Assembly (NCBI GenBank): GCA_014383605.1
Contig: JACNHM010000433.1
Location: 1-10,140 of the forward strand
Direction: 5' to 3'
DNA length: 10,140 bases
Source: Chloroflexota bacterium
Lineage (GTDB): Bacteria > Chloroflexota > Anaerolineae > UBA3071
The notes beneath the pieces are model-generated. The model did not search any database. It saw only the letters and a program-made list of their open reading frames with translations, and was not told the DNA's origin. Below are positions 1 to 8,102 of the stretch, piece after piece (position 1 is the first letter of the stretch; every line of letters starts with the position of its first letter). The position numbers and the translations under genes were made by a program.

Positions 1-125
1 GTTTCATGGGTTCCCCCTGTAGGACATGGGTTTCAGCTGAGCGGGGCTTTCCCACCCCTTTCAAGGGTACGCCAATTGTGCTGCTGGCAGGTTGGAAAGG
101 CCCGCGCAGAGAGGATCTCTTGAAA

Positions 126-1091
126 TCATCGCCAAGCGGCTGCCTCGCGCACCAGATTGAGCAGCAACCGGTCGGCCGCGGGGTGCACGTCCAGGTTTTC
201 CAGGAGATAGGGCGTACTGAGGATCAAGCGGCCCGCGCCTGCGCGATAGGCGGCGATCAGCAGGCCGCAGGCATAGCCGGTCGGGTAGGCATGGTGGCCG
301 GTCGCAAAGGCGGCGGCGATGGTCTCGTCGGGCGTGTCCTGCCCCTCAAAGACATCGTACGGGATGATCGGCCCGTAGTAGTCCCAGTCCATGATGCCGG
401 GCGCCTGCAACCCTGCGAAGACCGGATGCCGCTTCGCCACGCATTCCTTGTGATACAACCAGTCGTTGAAGGTGTAGCAGCGGCCTTTGTTGTGCAGTGG
501 CAGCCACTCCATGGCTGCCTGATTGCCGTGGAAGGGTTCAGCGCTAAGGAAGAGCAAGGTTGCGCCCCGGGCCAGGCGCCGCGCCAGCTCGGCCCATCCC
601 GCAGGATCCTCGTCGGGACCGGCCGGTTTGCCGATGAGCACGAGATCGCCCTGTGCTTCAGGAGTCAAAGGATGGCATCGCAGGCCGCGTGACGTGAGCC
701 ATGCTTCGGCTTGGTCGTCGATCCCCCAGAGCAGGGCGCTCCCTTGCAGCCGGGGCAGGACGGCAGGATCGGACACGTAGAAGGTCATGCGCCCGCCGGT
801 GGGCGCGCCGCCCCGGTCGAGCACGGCGGCGAAGGTGTACTGCCCCGCGGGGGCGTCGAGCGTCACGGTCTCCCGGAGAACAGGGATGGCCAGCGGCGCA
901 CGGTCGGGCACAGTCACTGCTATTGCCTTCTCCCAGACCACCCCGTGCGGGCCGAAGACCCGAAAGCGCGCCGGGTACTCGCCCGGCCCGAGAACGTCCT
1001 CGGTGGCGAGCACGGCTTCGACCGTGAAAGTGCGTCCTGCGTAGCCATGAGACGGATCAACGAACAGGCACCAGCGCAGCGGCGACCGCAT
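126..1091 (-). pseudogene. GH2 glycoside hydrolase, C-terminal part (frame 3 of 3)
   Basis: This is the C-terminal third of the glycosidase that starts at 2956, read in a different frame from the catalytic part. The real junction is just inside this frame. The catalytic frame ends ...FDAVAAALVPVR-stop, while here the same DNA gives ...LRWCLFVDPSHGYAG, the usual continuation after a GH2 barrel. Dropping one base around 1072-1092 would join them. The first ~100 residues look like an all-beta, Ig-like domain. The rest (roughly residues 115-320, with LLWGIDD, GDLVLIG, GATLLFLS and GRLILSTPYLLENL strands) looks like a glutamine-amidotransferase-like Rossmann fold, as found at the end of several beta-glycosidases. 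The ATG at 1091 lacks a convincing ribosome binding site, so independent translation is unlikely. The domain names come from pattern recognition and are less secure than the GH2 call. Confidence 0.75.
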
Positions 1092-2625
1092 CGAAGGTGG
1101 CCGGCTTCCATTCCCGCCAGAGTGTCCAGAGGCCTTCGCCCGTCATGCCGTGGTCGAGCATTCCGGTCAAGTTATAGCCGCAGAACTGAGGATTGGCGCG
1201 GACCAGGTCAAACCCCAACGTCCTCTGCCGCGCGTGGAGGCGCTGGCTCTCCCGCAGCAAGTCCTCCGGGAACGGATAGACGTCATCGAAGCCGAGCCGC
1301 AGCCAATCGGCAAGGAGCAGCTGGCTCTGCAACCGTAGCGCTGCGGCATCCTCCAGGTCGGGCCGAGCGCCGACCTGCTCAAAGTGTCGCCACTCACGGA
1401 TGACGTCAAACAGGCTGCCGATCCCGTACTCCGACAGGAGCACCGGCTTGCTGTCCCGGCCCAGGTCGCGGATGAACTTGCTCGCCTCCGCGGACTGGGG
1501 CACCTTGGGATAGAAGTGGGCGTCTCCCGCGTTTTCCATGTAGCCGAGGTTGTGGAGAGGATCGACCTTTGCCGGCAAAGGCGCACCCGGCCCCTCAACG
1601 CCCCAGACAGGTTCCCACTCAACGCTGCCCGGGTTGCTCGCCGAGCCGATGGTCCAGTCGCCGTCCCAGCGCCCGCTGCTGAGCAACACCAGGCGCGTCG
1701 GGTCGAGGTCGCGCAGAGCCGGGAGGAACCCGACGGCGTGCCGAAACACCGGGCCGTCCTTGGTCTCATTCAGAAGTTCCCAGATCGTGACGCACGGATG
1801 GTTGCGGTCGCGGCGGATCATCTCCGAGGTGTTGCGGTCGTAGCGCTTTGTCATCATGGGGGAGTCCGCCAGGCACCAGCCGGCGTAAGAGCTTTCCCAA
1901 ACCATCAGACCGATCTCGTCGCAGAAATCGAGCTGGTCCGGGTAGGCCACGCCCGCGATGAAACGTACGGTGTTGAACCCCGCGGCCTTGGCGTAGAGTA
2001 GGTCGCGGCGGACCAGGTCCGGTATCACCGGCGCCTGTTGGCCAATGGGCATGTGGTTTCCGGTGTGGGTGCTCTTGAGGAAGATGCGCTTGCCGTTCAG
2101 GTGGAAGTAGCCGTCGACGATGCGCAAGTCTCGAAAACCACAGCGGATATCCTGCTGATGAGAACCGATCGTTTCTGCCGTCACTGCGGCCGTGACGCGA
2201 TACAGGAAGGGGTCGTCGAGGTTCCACAGGCGCGGCTGGGCCACGGTGAGGGTAAGCTCATGATCCGAGTCACCAGGCGGGAACTGCGCTGGTCGTTGAG
2301 CCGTGTGCAGCACCTCTCCGCCGGCGGCGAGCGAGATGCTCAAGGCGATGCTTCCCCTGATCGCTGCTGCGCAAACGCTGCGCACACCAACCGTCACGGC
2401 TACCACGCCGGTTTCGATGTCCGGCCGAGCGAAGATGTCGGCGATGTATACCGGCAGAACCCGTCGCACCTCCACGGGGTACATGATGCCGCCGCTGTTG
2501 AACGAACTGCCCGGCCGGGGTGGGATGACCTTGTTGCGATGTGGTGTTTCTTTCAGCACAACCCCGTCGATCGGCTCGTTGGTCGGGTTCAGCATGCGCA
2601 CGGCAAGGAGATTGTCGCCGCCGCC
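1057..2625 (-). pseudogene. GH2 glycoside hydrolase, catalytic TIM-barrel part (frame 2 of 3)
   Basis: This is the middle part of a GH2 retaining beta-glycosidase (beta-galactosidase, beta-glucuronidase or beta-mannosidase type; substrate not resolved). It opens with GGDNLLAV and LNPTNEPIDG, the end of the sugar-binding domain. An Ig-like domain follows (about residues 50-155 from 2601), then the barrel from GYFHLNGKRIFLK onward. The GH2 acid/base signature is clear in RNHPCVTIWELLNE (Glu about residue 279 from 2601, about 397 of the rebuilt protein). The nucleophile lies in KPVLLSEYGIG (Glu about 391, about 509 rebuilt). NTVRFIAGVAYPDQLDFCDEIG matches the other conserved barrel segment in position. 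Both catalytic residues are kept, so if the frame breaks are sequencing errors the enzyme should be active. No signal peptide is seen in the rebuilt protein, so it is probably cytoplasmic and handles imported oligosaccharides. Confidence 0.88.
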
Positions 2626-2956
2626 CCCCCCTGTGAACCAGTTCGGTCACATCGAATTCGAATGGCGTCTCTCCTCCCTCGTGCGAGCCGGCCCACCGCC
2701 CGTTCAGCCACACCTCTGCCAGGTAGTCAGCTGCGCCGAAACGGATGAGGACGCGTTCTCCCGGCACGCCGCGATCCTCGAAACGGAAGGCATGCCAGTA
2801 CCAGGCCACACCGTGGTAGGCGGGGTACACCTGCTGGATGACGCCTGGCACCGTCGCCTCCTGGGCCTCGGGCCGTATGGCGTCGAACCAGCGTTCTTTC
2901 CGGCCGGCGTTATGCGGGTCAGCGGCCAGTCTCCATGTGTCGTTCAATATCTGCAT
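2624..2956 (-). pseudogene. GH2 glycoside hydrolase, N-terminal sugar-binding part (frame 1 of 3; true start)
   Basis: This is the true 5' end of the GH2 gene. The ATG at 2956 is preceded by GAGGAACCA, a good ribosome binding site, and lies 7 nt after the stop of the URO-D gene, so the two genes are co-transcribed. About 111 residues are in this frame: MQILNDTWRLAADP, then VAWYWHAFRFED, EVWLNGRWAGSHEGGETPFEFDVTEL, which is the typical GH2 N-terminal jelly roll. The frame is lost in a run of eight G (C on the plus strand, 2624-2631). With seven G it would read HRGGGGDNLLAVR straight into the catalytic frame. Past the break this frame runs on as nonsense to a stop at 2270. Rebuilt from 2956 to 126, the protein would be about 942 residues, normal for large GH2 enzymes. 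Confidence 0.88.
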
Positions 2957-2963
2957 TGGTTCC

Positions 2964-4085
2964 TCATTCCCGGTAGGTCCCGATTTCCAGGCCCCTTTCA
3001 ACAAAGAACTTGTACGTTTCGTAGTCCACCAGGGGCGATACACTATGATCCACCTGCAGGACATAGCCACTGCCCGCCATCGCCCCGGGCAGTTTGCTCA
3101 GTAGTTCCGCTTCGACGGCCTGGCGGTCGTTGGTCTCCAGGACCCGAACGTCCATACCTCCGATCAGTGCGATCTGGTCGCCGAACCGCTTCTTCAACTT
3201 GAGCAGATCCATCCCCGCTTTGACTTCCAAGGGCTGCAGGCAATTGATGCCGGCTTCGATCAAAGAAGGTATGAGCGCCTCCACATAGCCGTCGCAGTGG
3301 AAGACCACCGGCAACCCACAGCTATGGGCGAAGTCGAAGATCTTCTTGTGTGCCGGGTAGAGCAGCGCCCGATACATCGCGGGGGACATGAATGGCCTGC
3401 CCTTGAAACCCAGATCGTCCCAGACCCAGAGCCCGTCGGGCAGCCCTTCCCGCTCGAAGAGGATCTCCAGCAGGCGAATCGCGACGGTGGCGTAGAGATC
3501 GGCCATGGCGTGTACCCATTCGCCGTCGAGCGCCATGCCCATGAGCAGATGCTCGTGGCCGCACATGGGCGACATCTGGTCGAAGGGGCCGACGACGCCG
3601 CACGTCATGAAGCGATCCTCCCGGGTGCACTTCGCGCGCAGTTCCCGATAGCTGCTGAAGTTAATGCGCCGTTCGTAAGTCCGTTCGTCAAGCAGATAGG
3701 GGCGGATGTGCTCCTCCCAGCCCTGGCGGTCTTTGACGGTAAAGTCGACATGTTCGGGGGCACCGGAACCGCTCTTGATCCAGCGCAAAAGCGCCCCGTT
3801 GCCGTCCCGAATGAGTTTCGCCGATTCCGTTTCCTCCACGACCTGGTCGCCGACGTCAATGTTTGCCATCAGATTGACGATACGGTAGTCCCCCGGCGTG
3901 ATCTCGCCTCCGGTTCGCCGCACATCCAGGCCAAAATGATCGCTCACCATTTTGGGCCGCGCGAAGTGTCCCTCAGCCGACCACCTCTGGACCGTTTCCC
4001 GCCAGAAAACCTCAAACAGGCCGACGCGGTCTACCGGCTGATGTTTCAGGATGCGATCAAACCGTTCCTTGCTGGTTAGTTCCAT
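2964..4085 (-). CDS. Uroporphyrinogen decarboxylase (URO-D) superfamily protein
   Basis: This is an intact 373-residue protein of the URO-D/MtaA superfamily, the right length for the family. Recognisable segments are the N-terminal KERFDRILKHQPVDRVGLFE, the mid-protein VVGPFDQMS, HSCGLPVVFHCDG (about 254-265), GINCLQPLEVKAGMD (279-292), ALIGGMDVRVLE (306-317) and the C-terminal GYVLQVDHSVSP (340-351). The start ATG has GGGAG 8 nt upstream. It lies 36 nt after the GH36 fragment and 7 nt before the GH2 start, clearly inside the glycosidase operon. Members encoded in sugar clusters are not haem enzymes: the family includes corrinoid methyltransferases such as MtaA, and many catabolic-cluster members have no known reaction. 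The His-Cys pair in FHCDG could bind metal, as the H-x-C motif does in MtaA, but the spacing differs. A role in haem synthesis is unlikely from context. Confidence 0.88.
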   Translation of the reverse strand: MELTSKERFDRILKHQPVDRVGLFEVFWRETVQRWSAEGHFARPKMVSDHFGLDVRRTGGEITPGDYRIVNLMANIDVGDQVVEETESAKLIRDGNGALLRWIKSGSGAPEHVDFTVKDRQGWEEHIRPYLLDERTYERRINFSSYRELRAKCTREDRFMTCGVVGPFDQMSPMCGHEHLLMGMALDGEWVHAMADLYATVAIRLLEILFEREGLPDGLWVWDDLGFKGRPFMSPAMYRALLYPAHKKIFDFAHSCGLPVVFHCDGYVEALIPSLIEAGINCLQPLEVKAGMDLLKLKKRFGDQIALIGGMDVRVLETNDRQAVEAELLSKLPGAMAGSGYVLQVDHSVSPLVDYETYKFFVERGLEIGTYRE

Positions 4086-4121
4086 GAAAACAGCTCCCAG
4101 TCTATGTTGATGCTTCTGTGT

Positions 4122-4549
4122 TCAGGTCACGCGCTTGTAGACCACCAGGGCCGAACCGGGTAGCTCCTTGATTTCCAGGGTCAGGCCTTTTTCCAGCAAT
4201 TCCTGGCCGGAGAGCGTCGTCGGGGCGTCGAGGTCGAAGTCCGTGACCGTGTACTGTGCGGCGGGGTCGAGCCCGCGCAGGCGGAAGGTCTGCGTGGCCT
4301 CAGTGTTTTTCTCGCGTCGGAAGGCCTGCACCATCCCCTCGCCCGCCTCCGGCTGGTCGAACTGCCAGGCGATCCACTCTGCCGAGTCCAGGTTGTAGGG
4401 CGTCAACGGGTAGTAGTCGCCAAGCATGTACGGGGCTATCTGACGACATTCATCGTATGCCGGTTTGGCGTCCGACGGTTGGATGTCGATTCCAACGCCA
4501 AAACAGAGCATGTAAAAGCTGCGGGCACTGTATTGGTCGCTTGTATTGT
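4122..4549 (-). pseudogene. GH36 alpha-galactosidase, C-terminal part (shifted frame)
   Basis: This is the C-terminal ~140 residues of the alpha-galactosidase, in a frame different from the catalytic part. Read from the break it gives YNTSDQYSARSFYMLCFGVGIDI, the expected continuation of the last barrel strand. MLGDYYPLTPYNLDSAEWIAWQFDQPEAGEGMVQAFRR follows, then a beta-sandwich tail (YTVTDFDLDAP, ALVVYKRV), the usual melibiase C-terminal domain. The break lies at a TATA tandem (plus 4549-4552). Removing one TA pair restores GSAVYNTSDQ, so a 2-bp duplication (or a 1-base loss) explains it. The ATG at 4511 inside MLCFG is not a plausible real start, because it lies in the middle of a conserved barrel strand. 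Confidence 0.82.
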
Positions 4550-4550
4550 A

Positions 4551-5263
4551 TACACTGCCGAACCGTAGTAGGGTATCCAGGAGGAGATGCCGTAGGTGTG
4601 GCCCTGGTTGCCCAAGGTCGTCAACGCGCCGAACTGATAGTCGCTGCGCAACAGCGGCACGGCCCGACGCAGCGTCTCCAGGTCATTCCGGCGGCCACCA
4701 CTGGCGCAGGAGTCAATCAGCATGTCCGGACGTCTTCGCCGCAATTCATCCCAGAAAGCAAGATACCCCTGCACGTGGAGGTTTTCCGATAGACCTCGGC
4801 GATCAGAAGCATCGTTGGTGCTCCAGTAGTAGAGCGGATCCATGTTGAAGTCCTGTCGGTAGTAGTCAACGCCCTGCTCTGTCATCAGCGTGTCTATGTG
4901 ATCGGTTAACCAAGCACGCGCTTCGGCGTTCCCCAGGTTCAAGAGACTCTGGTGCATTTCCTCCGGCGTGAGCAGCCACTCCGGGTGTCGCTCGTGCAGC
5001 CAGGTACCCGGTCGAACGCGCTCCGGCTCGAACCACAAGATGAACTTCTTGCCCTGAGTGTGAATCCAGTCTGTGAAGGCGCGGAAACCGTTCGGGAACG
5101 TCTTTCGATCCACTTCCCAGGTGCTAGTCTTCATCCAGTCGCCGTCGCATGGATACCAGCCCGCATCGCGCCAGCACAGATCGACCTTCACCCCGGCTTG
5201 GTCAAAGGCCTTCACCTTCTCCCATAGCCCTTGCTCCTCGTTGGGCACCTGAATATGGGCCAT
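4551..5263 (-). pseudogene. GH36 alpha-galactosidase (melibiase), catalytic barrel, N-terminal half missing
   Basis: This is the catalytic core of a clan GH-D, family GH36 alpha-galactosidase, which removes terminal alpha-galactosyl groups from raffinose-type or galactomannan oligosaccharides. Seen in order from 5263: DLCWRDAGWYPCDGDW (about 29-43), FPNGFRAFTDWIHTQGKKFILWFEPERV (56-83), the nucleophile Asp in VDYYRQDFNMDP (Asp about 138), SCASGGRRND (185-194) and the acid/base Asp in LLRSDYQFG (about 208). GH36 enzymes are usually about 700 residues with a ~300-residue N-terminal beta-supersandwich. Here only about the first ten residues precede the barrel, so the N-terminal half is gone. In-frame reading upstream of 5263 meets a stop after about eight codons. 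The ATG at 5263 has no well-spaced ribosome binding site. The frame is lost again at about 4550. Confidence 0.87.
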
Positions 5264-5397
5264 TGGGAGTGGATGCTCGCGTCCTCCTCAGGAACCCCAG
5301 CATGTACGGGCCTGGCCGGCGGCAACAGGCTGGTCAGGAGCAGGATCAGCATCACCAGCATCATGAAGATACGCCGTCGAGTGGTTACGGTACTCAT
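5212..5397 (-). pseudogene. Signal-peptide-bearing gene start, joined out of frame to the GH36 fragment
   Basis: This is a 61-codon reading frame with the best translation start of the operon: CGGGAGGTGCACC before the ATG at 5397. It encodes a textbook signal peptide: STVTTRRR (basic), FMMLVMLILLLTSLL (hydrophobic), then a PPARPVHA-G cleavage site. About ten residues later (EEDASIHSQWP) the frame overlaps the GH36 barrel in another phase and stops at 5212. It may be the true start of the GH36 gene, with an internal deletion removing the N-terminal domain. It may instead be the start of an unrelated secreted protein fused by deletion. Nothing in the 61 residues identifies the original gene. 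The promoter upstream and the ribosome binding site show that this was the functional 5' end of the operon. Confidence 0.6.
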
Positions 5398-5547
5398 GGT
5401 GCACCTCCCGTTGTTGGGGTTGGGGGCGGGTCCGCAGCCCGCCCGGGCGGGAGCCGAAAAAGACGACGCGGCTACGTCTGTCCCCCTGGGACGGGGAAGA
5501 AGAGGCAACGACGTCAGGGAGAAATAATGATGAGGAAAATCTCGATC
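5398..5547 (-). promoter_or_regulatory. Long GC-rich 5' leader of the glycosidase operon
   Basis: About 150 nt lie between the predicted transcription start (about 5547) and the ATG at 5397. The leader contains GGGCGGG (5424-5430) able to pair with CCCGCCC (5438-5444), and the latter also begins a perfect 14-bp palindrome CCCGCCCGGGCGGG (5438-5451). The two pairings exclude each other. No T tract follows on the minus strand, so it is not an intrinsic terminator. It could be an operator for a sugar-responsive repressor or an mRNA structure near the ribosome binding site; no known riboswitch was recognised. Confidence 0.35.
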
Positions 5548-5553
5548 GGCTAC

Positions 5554-5582
5554 ATTGTAGCACGGATTGCGGTGCGAGTCAA
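5554..5582 (-). promoter_or_regulatory. Sigma-70 promoter of the glycosidase operon
   Basis: On the minus strand, TTGACT (plus 5577-5582) and TACAAT (plus 5554-5559) are separated by exactly 17 nt, each one base from consensus. The predicted start is near 5547. It points into the signal peptide, GH36, URO-D and GH2 genes. It lies about 110 bp from the left end of the mobile element, which therefore did not disrupt it. Confidence 0.78.
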
Positions 5583-5673
5583 GAGCGGGTTTCGGGAGGC
5601 ACAAATTCTAGGGTTGGGACAGAACGGCACTTGCGTTCTTGGGATCCAAGGCGCTTGAAAGTGATCGCCAGGG

Positions 5674-5694
5674 TAGAGTGTCGTTCAGCGGTAG
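5674..5694 (+). pseudogene. tRNA-Gly 5' remnant (D-arm), left of the mobile element
   Basis: GTG-TC-GTTC-AGCGGTA-G (5678-5694) has the form of the end of a tRNA acceptor strand, positions 8-9, the D-stem 5' strand and the D-loop. Joined to the right flank of the element (GAC-T-ACAGC from 8115) it rebuilds a proper D-arm: GTTC / AGCGGTA / GGAC. The acceptor strand expected from the 3' half is GCGGGTG, but the bases here are TAGAGTG and match at only four of seven, so this half is decayed or rearranged. The 17-base match is short, and this call depends on the clear 3' half at 8115-8167. Confidence 0.5.
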
Positions 5695-5711
5695 CCTCAG
5701 AGATTTCCAAA
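5691..5711 (+). repeat. Outer inverted repeat, left copy
   Basis: GTAGCCTCAGAGATTTCCAA plus a final A is the reverse complement of 8100-8120 except for one mismatch (C at 5695). The outermost four bases (GTAG / CTAC) also fit the interrupted tRNA, so the element proper may begin at 5695-5697. Confidence 0.8.
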
Positions 5712-5745
5712 CAGGGCTGAGAAGGCCCCGTAGAGCACGTTAACA

Positions 5746-5759
5746 ACCGGACACTTTTT
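5746..5759 (+). repeat. Inner terminal inverted repeat, left copy
   Basis: ACCGGACACTTTTT is a perfect reverse complement of 8063-8076. It lies about 70 bp upstream of the transposase start, as expected for an IS left end. The bases just outside the two copies (TTAACA and AGCTAT) do not form a target-site duplication. Confidence 0.85.
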
Positions 5760-5764
5760 GCCGC

Positions 5765-5793
5765 TGGACAACTCGGGCCAGACAGTGTATGCT
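5765..5793 (+). promoter_or_regulatory. Possible transposase promoter
   Basis: TGGACA (5765-5770) and TATGCT (5788-5793) are spaced by 17 nt and match consensus at 5/6 and 4/6 positions. They lie just inside the left inner repeat, ending about 25 nt before the ribosome binding site GGGAGGG (5817-5823). This is a reasonable but moderate match. Confidence 0.4.
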
Positions 5794-5829
5794 GAGGCCC
5801 AGACCATTACCGTTGCGGGAGGGATGAAC

Positions 5830-7113
5830 ATGGGCTGGGCCAAGATGCGTTTCAGCGCCGCCTGGGCGGCCAAGCGGCAGGAGCGGCTCGAAGCCGCTCT
5901 GGGCGAGGAGAAGTATCGGGACCTGGAAGCCGCTGTGCTGTGGGGCCTGGGAGCCCGTATTCAGGATATCCAGGCTGTGCGCGGGCTGGGACGGTCGAGC
6001 CTGTACGAGCACCTGGTCAACCTGCTGACCGATACCCAGTTCTCCGAACTGGCAACCGATGGGGGCCATCCTGAACCGACAGACCCACCGCCCTTCGAGC
6101 CGACGTTGGCTGCTCGCATCGTGGAACTGCTGGTGGGGCAACGTCTGACCCCAGCAGAGATTGCGGAGCGGCTGGCAGAGCAGGATGGCACTCAGATCAG
6201 CGGTGAGGAGGTGAGCGCTTACCTGGAGCAGGCCCACCTGGCCGACTACAGGGGCACTCCTTTTCGGGATCAGGTGGTACCGGGAGCTGCGGAGGCCGAA
6301 CTGGGCACCTTCACCCGCTATGCCACTCATCTCTTGCAGATCCCGGCCCTGAATGCGCTGGGCTATGAGCGGGTGATGCCCCTCCTGGACATGACCGAGC
6401 CTACCACTCGCTACAGCCATCTCCTACGCTGTTACACCATCCTCCTCTCCCTCTCGGCCGGCAAGCGACGCTTGTATCACAACGGCGAGTTGGTGGAGGA
6501 TGAGTTTGCGGCCATGCTGAGTACCGATCGCTACCCCAAGCGCAGCGACTTGCATGCCTACGTGGACCGCATCGTGGCTCGCGACCAGGCCGAGGCGGAA
6601 GCTGGGATGCCGGAAGCGGAGCGAAAGGTCGCTCGTTTCACCCGGGAAAGCCAAGCGGCACTGGCCCAGGCTGCCGGGCCAGGGGCAGGGAAGGAGATCT
6701 ATCTGGACGCGCATACCATCGCTCTGCACACAGAGAAACCGGTGGCCAAGGCCAAACATGGGATCTGGAACCGGGTGGTCAAGGCCTTGGTCAAGATCCG
6801 CACCGTCAGTGCCACCCGGCTGGGGCGGGCTTTGGCCTTCACCCTGGAGCAAGGAGACACTTCCTTGGTTGACCAGGTGGAGGCCGCTGTCGAGCGAGTG
6901 GAATGGGCCACCGGCGAGCAGGTAGAGATGGTGGGTGTCGACCGGGGTGCCCTCTCCCAGCAGCTGCTGGAAGCCTTCGCTGACAGCGACACTGGCCTGG
7001 TGGTGTGGGCTGACAATACCACGACCCTGCGGCGGGCGGTGGCGGCGGTGCCCAATAGCGGTTTTGGGATGGCGAATATGAAACCATCCGCCGGGGCGAT
7101 GGCAAGAAGGTAA
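5830..7113 (+). pseudogene. DDE transposase, N-terminal and first catalytic part (frame 1 of 2)
   Basis: The start is taken at ATG 5830, 7 nt after GGAGG in GGGAGGG (5817-5823). The ATG at 5824 is too close to this site, and the longer TTG start at 5758 would lie inside the inverted repeat. The N-terminal ~130 residues contain helix-turn-helix-like segments (GARIQDIQAVRGLGRSSLYE; LTPAEIAERLAEQDG) suited to binding the element ends. The RNase H-like core shows IYLDAHTIALHTEK (Asp at about residue 293 from 5830), which I take as the first catalytic Asp. MVGVDRGALS (Asp about 371) is a candidate second one. The frame ends at a stop at 7113, but coding similarity moves to the -1 frame near 7060. 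Domain assignment is by pattern; I did not recognise an exact IS family. Confidence 0.72.
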
Positions 7114-8063
7114 GGCGGCTCAAGACTCGCCTGGCCGATGTGCCGAAGACGGAGATCAACCGTCGAGGGTATCGCTGTCGCACGGTGGTGGTGGAGGATG
7201 TGCGCAACGGCCACCGGGCAGCTTTCCACGCTGTGGGCCGACCGACCGAGGGACAATCGGCCAAAGAGTTGCTGGCCTTCCTGCGGGGCAAGCAGTGGGC
7301 GGAAGAGGAGTTCAAACAAGGCCGGACCTGGGGGTCGGATGCCTTCTGTGGGGGCGAGATCACCCCGCAGTTGCGGCGGGAAAAGCCCACAGAAACGGAA
7401 ATCACCGAAGAACTGCTGCCCCGTGCCCGTAAGCTGAAGCAGCGTTACCGGGACAACTTGGCCGAAGAAGGGGAGGTCGGGGTCAAATGGCGGGCCGGCG
7501 AGCTGAGCAAACGGCAATTGAATGACCTCCTGAAGGGGATCCACCGCCGTCGGAAGCGCATCAAGACAGATTGGCAAGAAGTGGAGGAGCTGATCCGTTG
7601 GGGCCGGACGGGCATCGTCCCCCAGAGCCAGGTACGCTGGGTGGTAGACACGCGCAAGATGAACATCATGGCCCAGTTCCAGGACTTCATCCGCCAAGCT
7701 CGACGAGATACCCTGGCTCGGTTGGGAGAGTGCATGGAACAGGCCCTCGTCGAAGGGGCTATCGCCGACCGGGGCGGTGCCGTGGATGAGAAGGAGCGCC
7801 AATTCATCGAACGGGAAGTCCACGGGGCAGTGCGACGCATGCCGTGGGGACAGATGAGTATTCGTTTCCTTGACCAAGGTGGGTGGGTGCGCAAGGATCC
7901 GGAGACCCGGGTGATGCACGTGACCCTCAAGTCTTTTGGCACCCGCCTGGTGCAGCAAGCCTGTGAACGATTGTGTGACCATCTGAACTCCCTGGCCCCA
8001 GTGATGCACTGTGAGGATGGCGACTACACCTTGTATTACGCCTGTCAGCCGAGACCTGGTTGA
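7059..8063 (+). pseudogene. DDE transposase, C-terminal part (frame 2 of 2)
   Basis: This continues the transposase in the -1 frame: RFWDGEYETIRRGDGKKV, then RTVVVEDVRNGHRAAFHAVGR. WAEEEFKQGRTWGSDAFCGG is the likely C-terminal catalytic Glu helix (Glu about residues 55-57 counted from ATG 7140). A long helical, charged region follows (LKQRYRDNL, IHRRRKRIKTDWQEVEELI). The final domain (VDTRKMNIMAQFQDFIRQARRD through VMHVTLKSFGTRLVQQACERLCDHLN) resembles the C-terminal domain of a family of ~700-750-residue transposases common in Chloroflexota, Acidobacteriota and Planctomycetota; I recall this from memory and have not checked it. The stop TGA (8061-8063) touches the right inner repeat. Restoring one base near 7059-7065 joins both frames to about 743 residues. 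The ATG at 7140 lacks a good ribosome binding site. Confidence 0.72.
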
Positions 8064-8076
8064 AAAAGTGTCCGGT
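8063..8076 (-). repeat. Inner terminal inverted repeat, right copy
   Basis: AAAAAGTGTCCGGT is the perfect partner of 5746-5759. It overlaps the last base of the transposase stop codon, so the coding region fills the element to its end. Confidence 0.85.
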
Positions 8077-8083
8077 AGCTATC

Positions 8084-8102
8084 GCCCCCCTTTGGGGCTT
8101 TT
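8084..8102 (+). terminator. Short intrinsic-terminator-like hairpin inside the right end
   Basis: GCCCC (8084-8088) and GGGGC (8094-8098) form a 5-bp stem with a 5-nt loop, followed directly by TTTT. It lies between the inner and outer repeats and would stop transcription leaving the transposase. The left end has a weaker hairpin at the matching place (GGGC / GCCC, 5714-5728). Confidence 0.5.

Noticed and set aside
6..692. A 228-residue plus-strand frame at the left edge
   Set aside because: It lies opposite the conserved C-terminal part of the GH2 enzyme, and its own sequence shows no domain-like pattern. Positions 1-125 themselves hold no gene or clear terminator that I can support.
2038..3202. 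Plus-strand frames across the GH2 and URO-D genes
   Set aside because: They are antisense to well-recognised protein families, with no ribosome binding site and no family-like content.
6699..8009. A 436-residue open frame on the minus strand across the transposase
   Set aside because: It is antisense to conserved transposase coding sequence, crosses the catalytic region and has low-complexity Pro/Ala/Arg-rich composition. In GC-rich DNA this is a shadow of the plus-strand gene.
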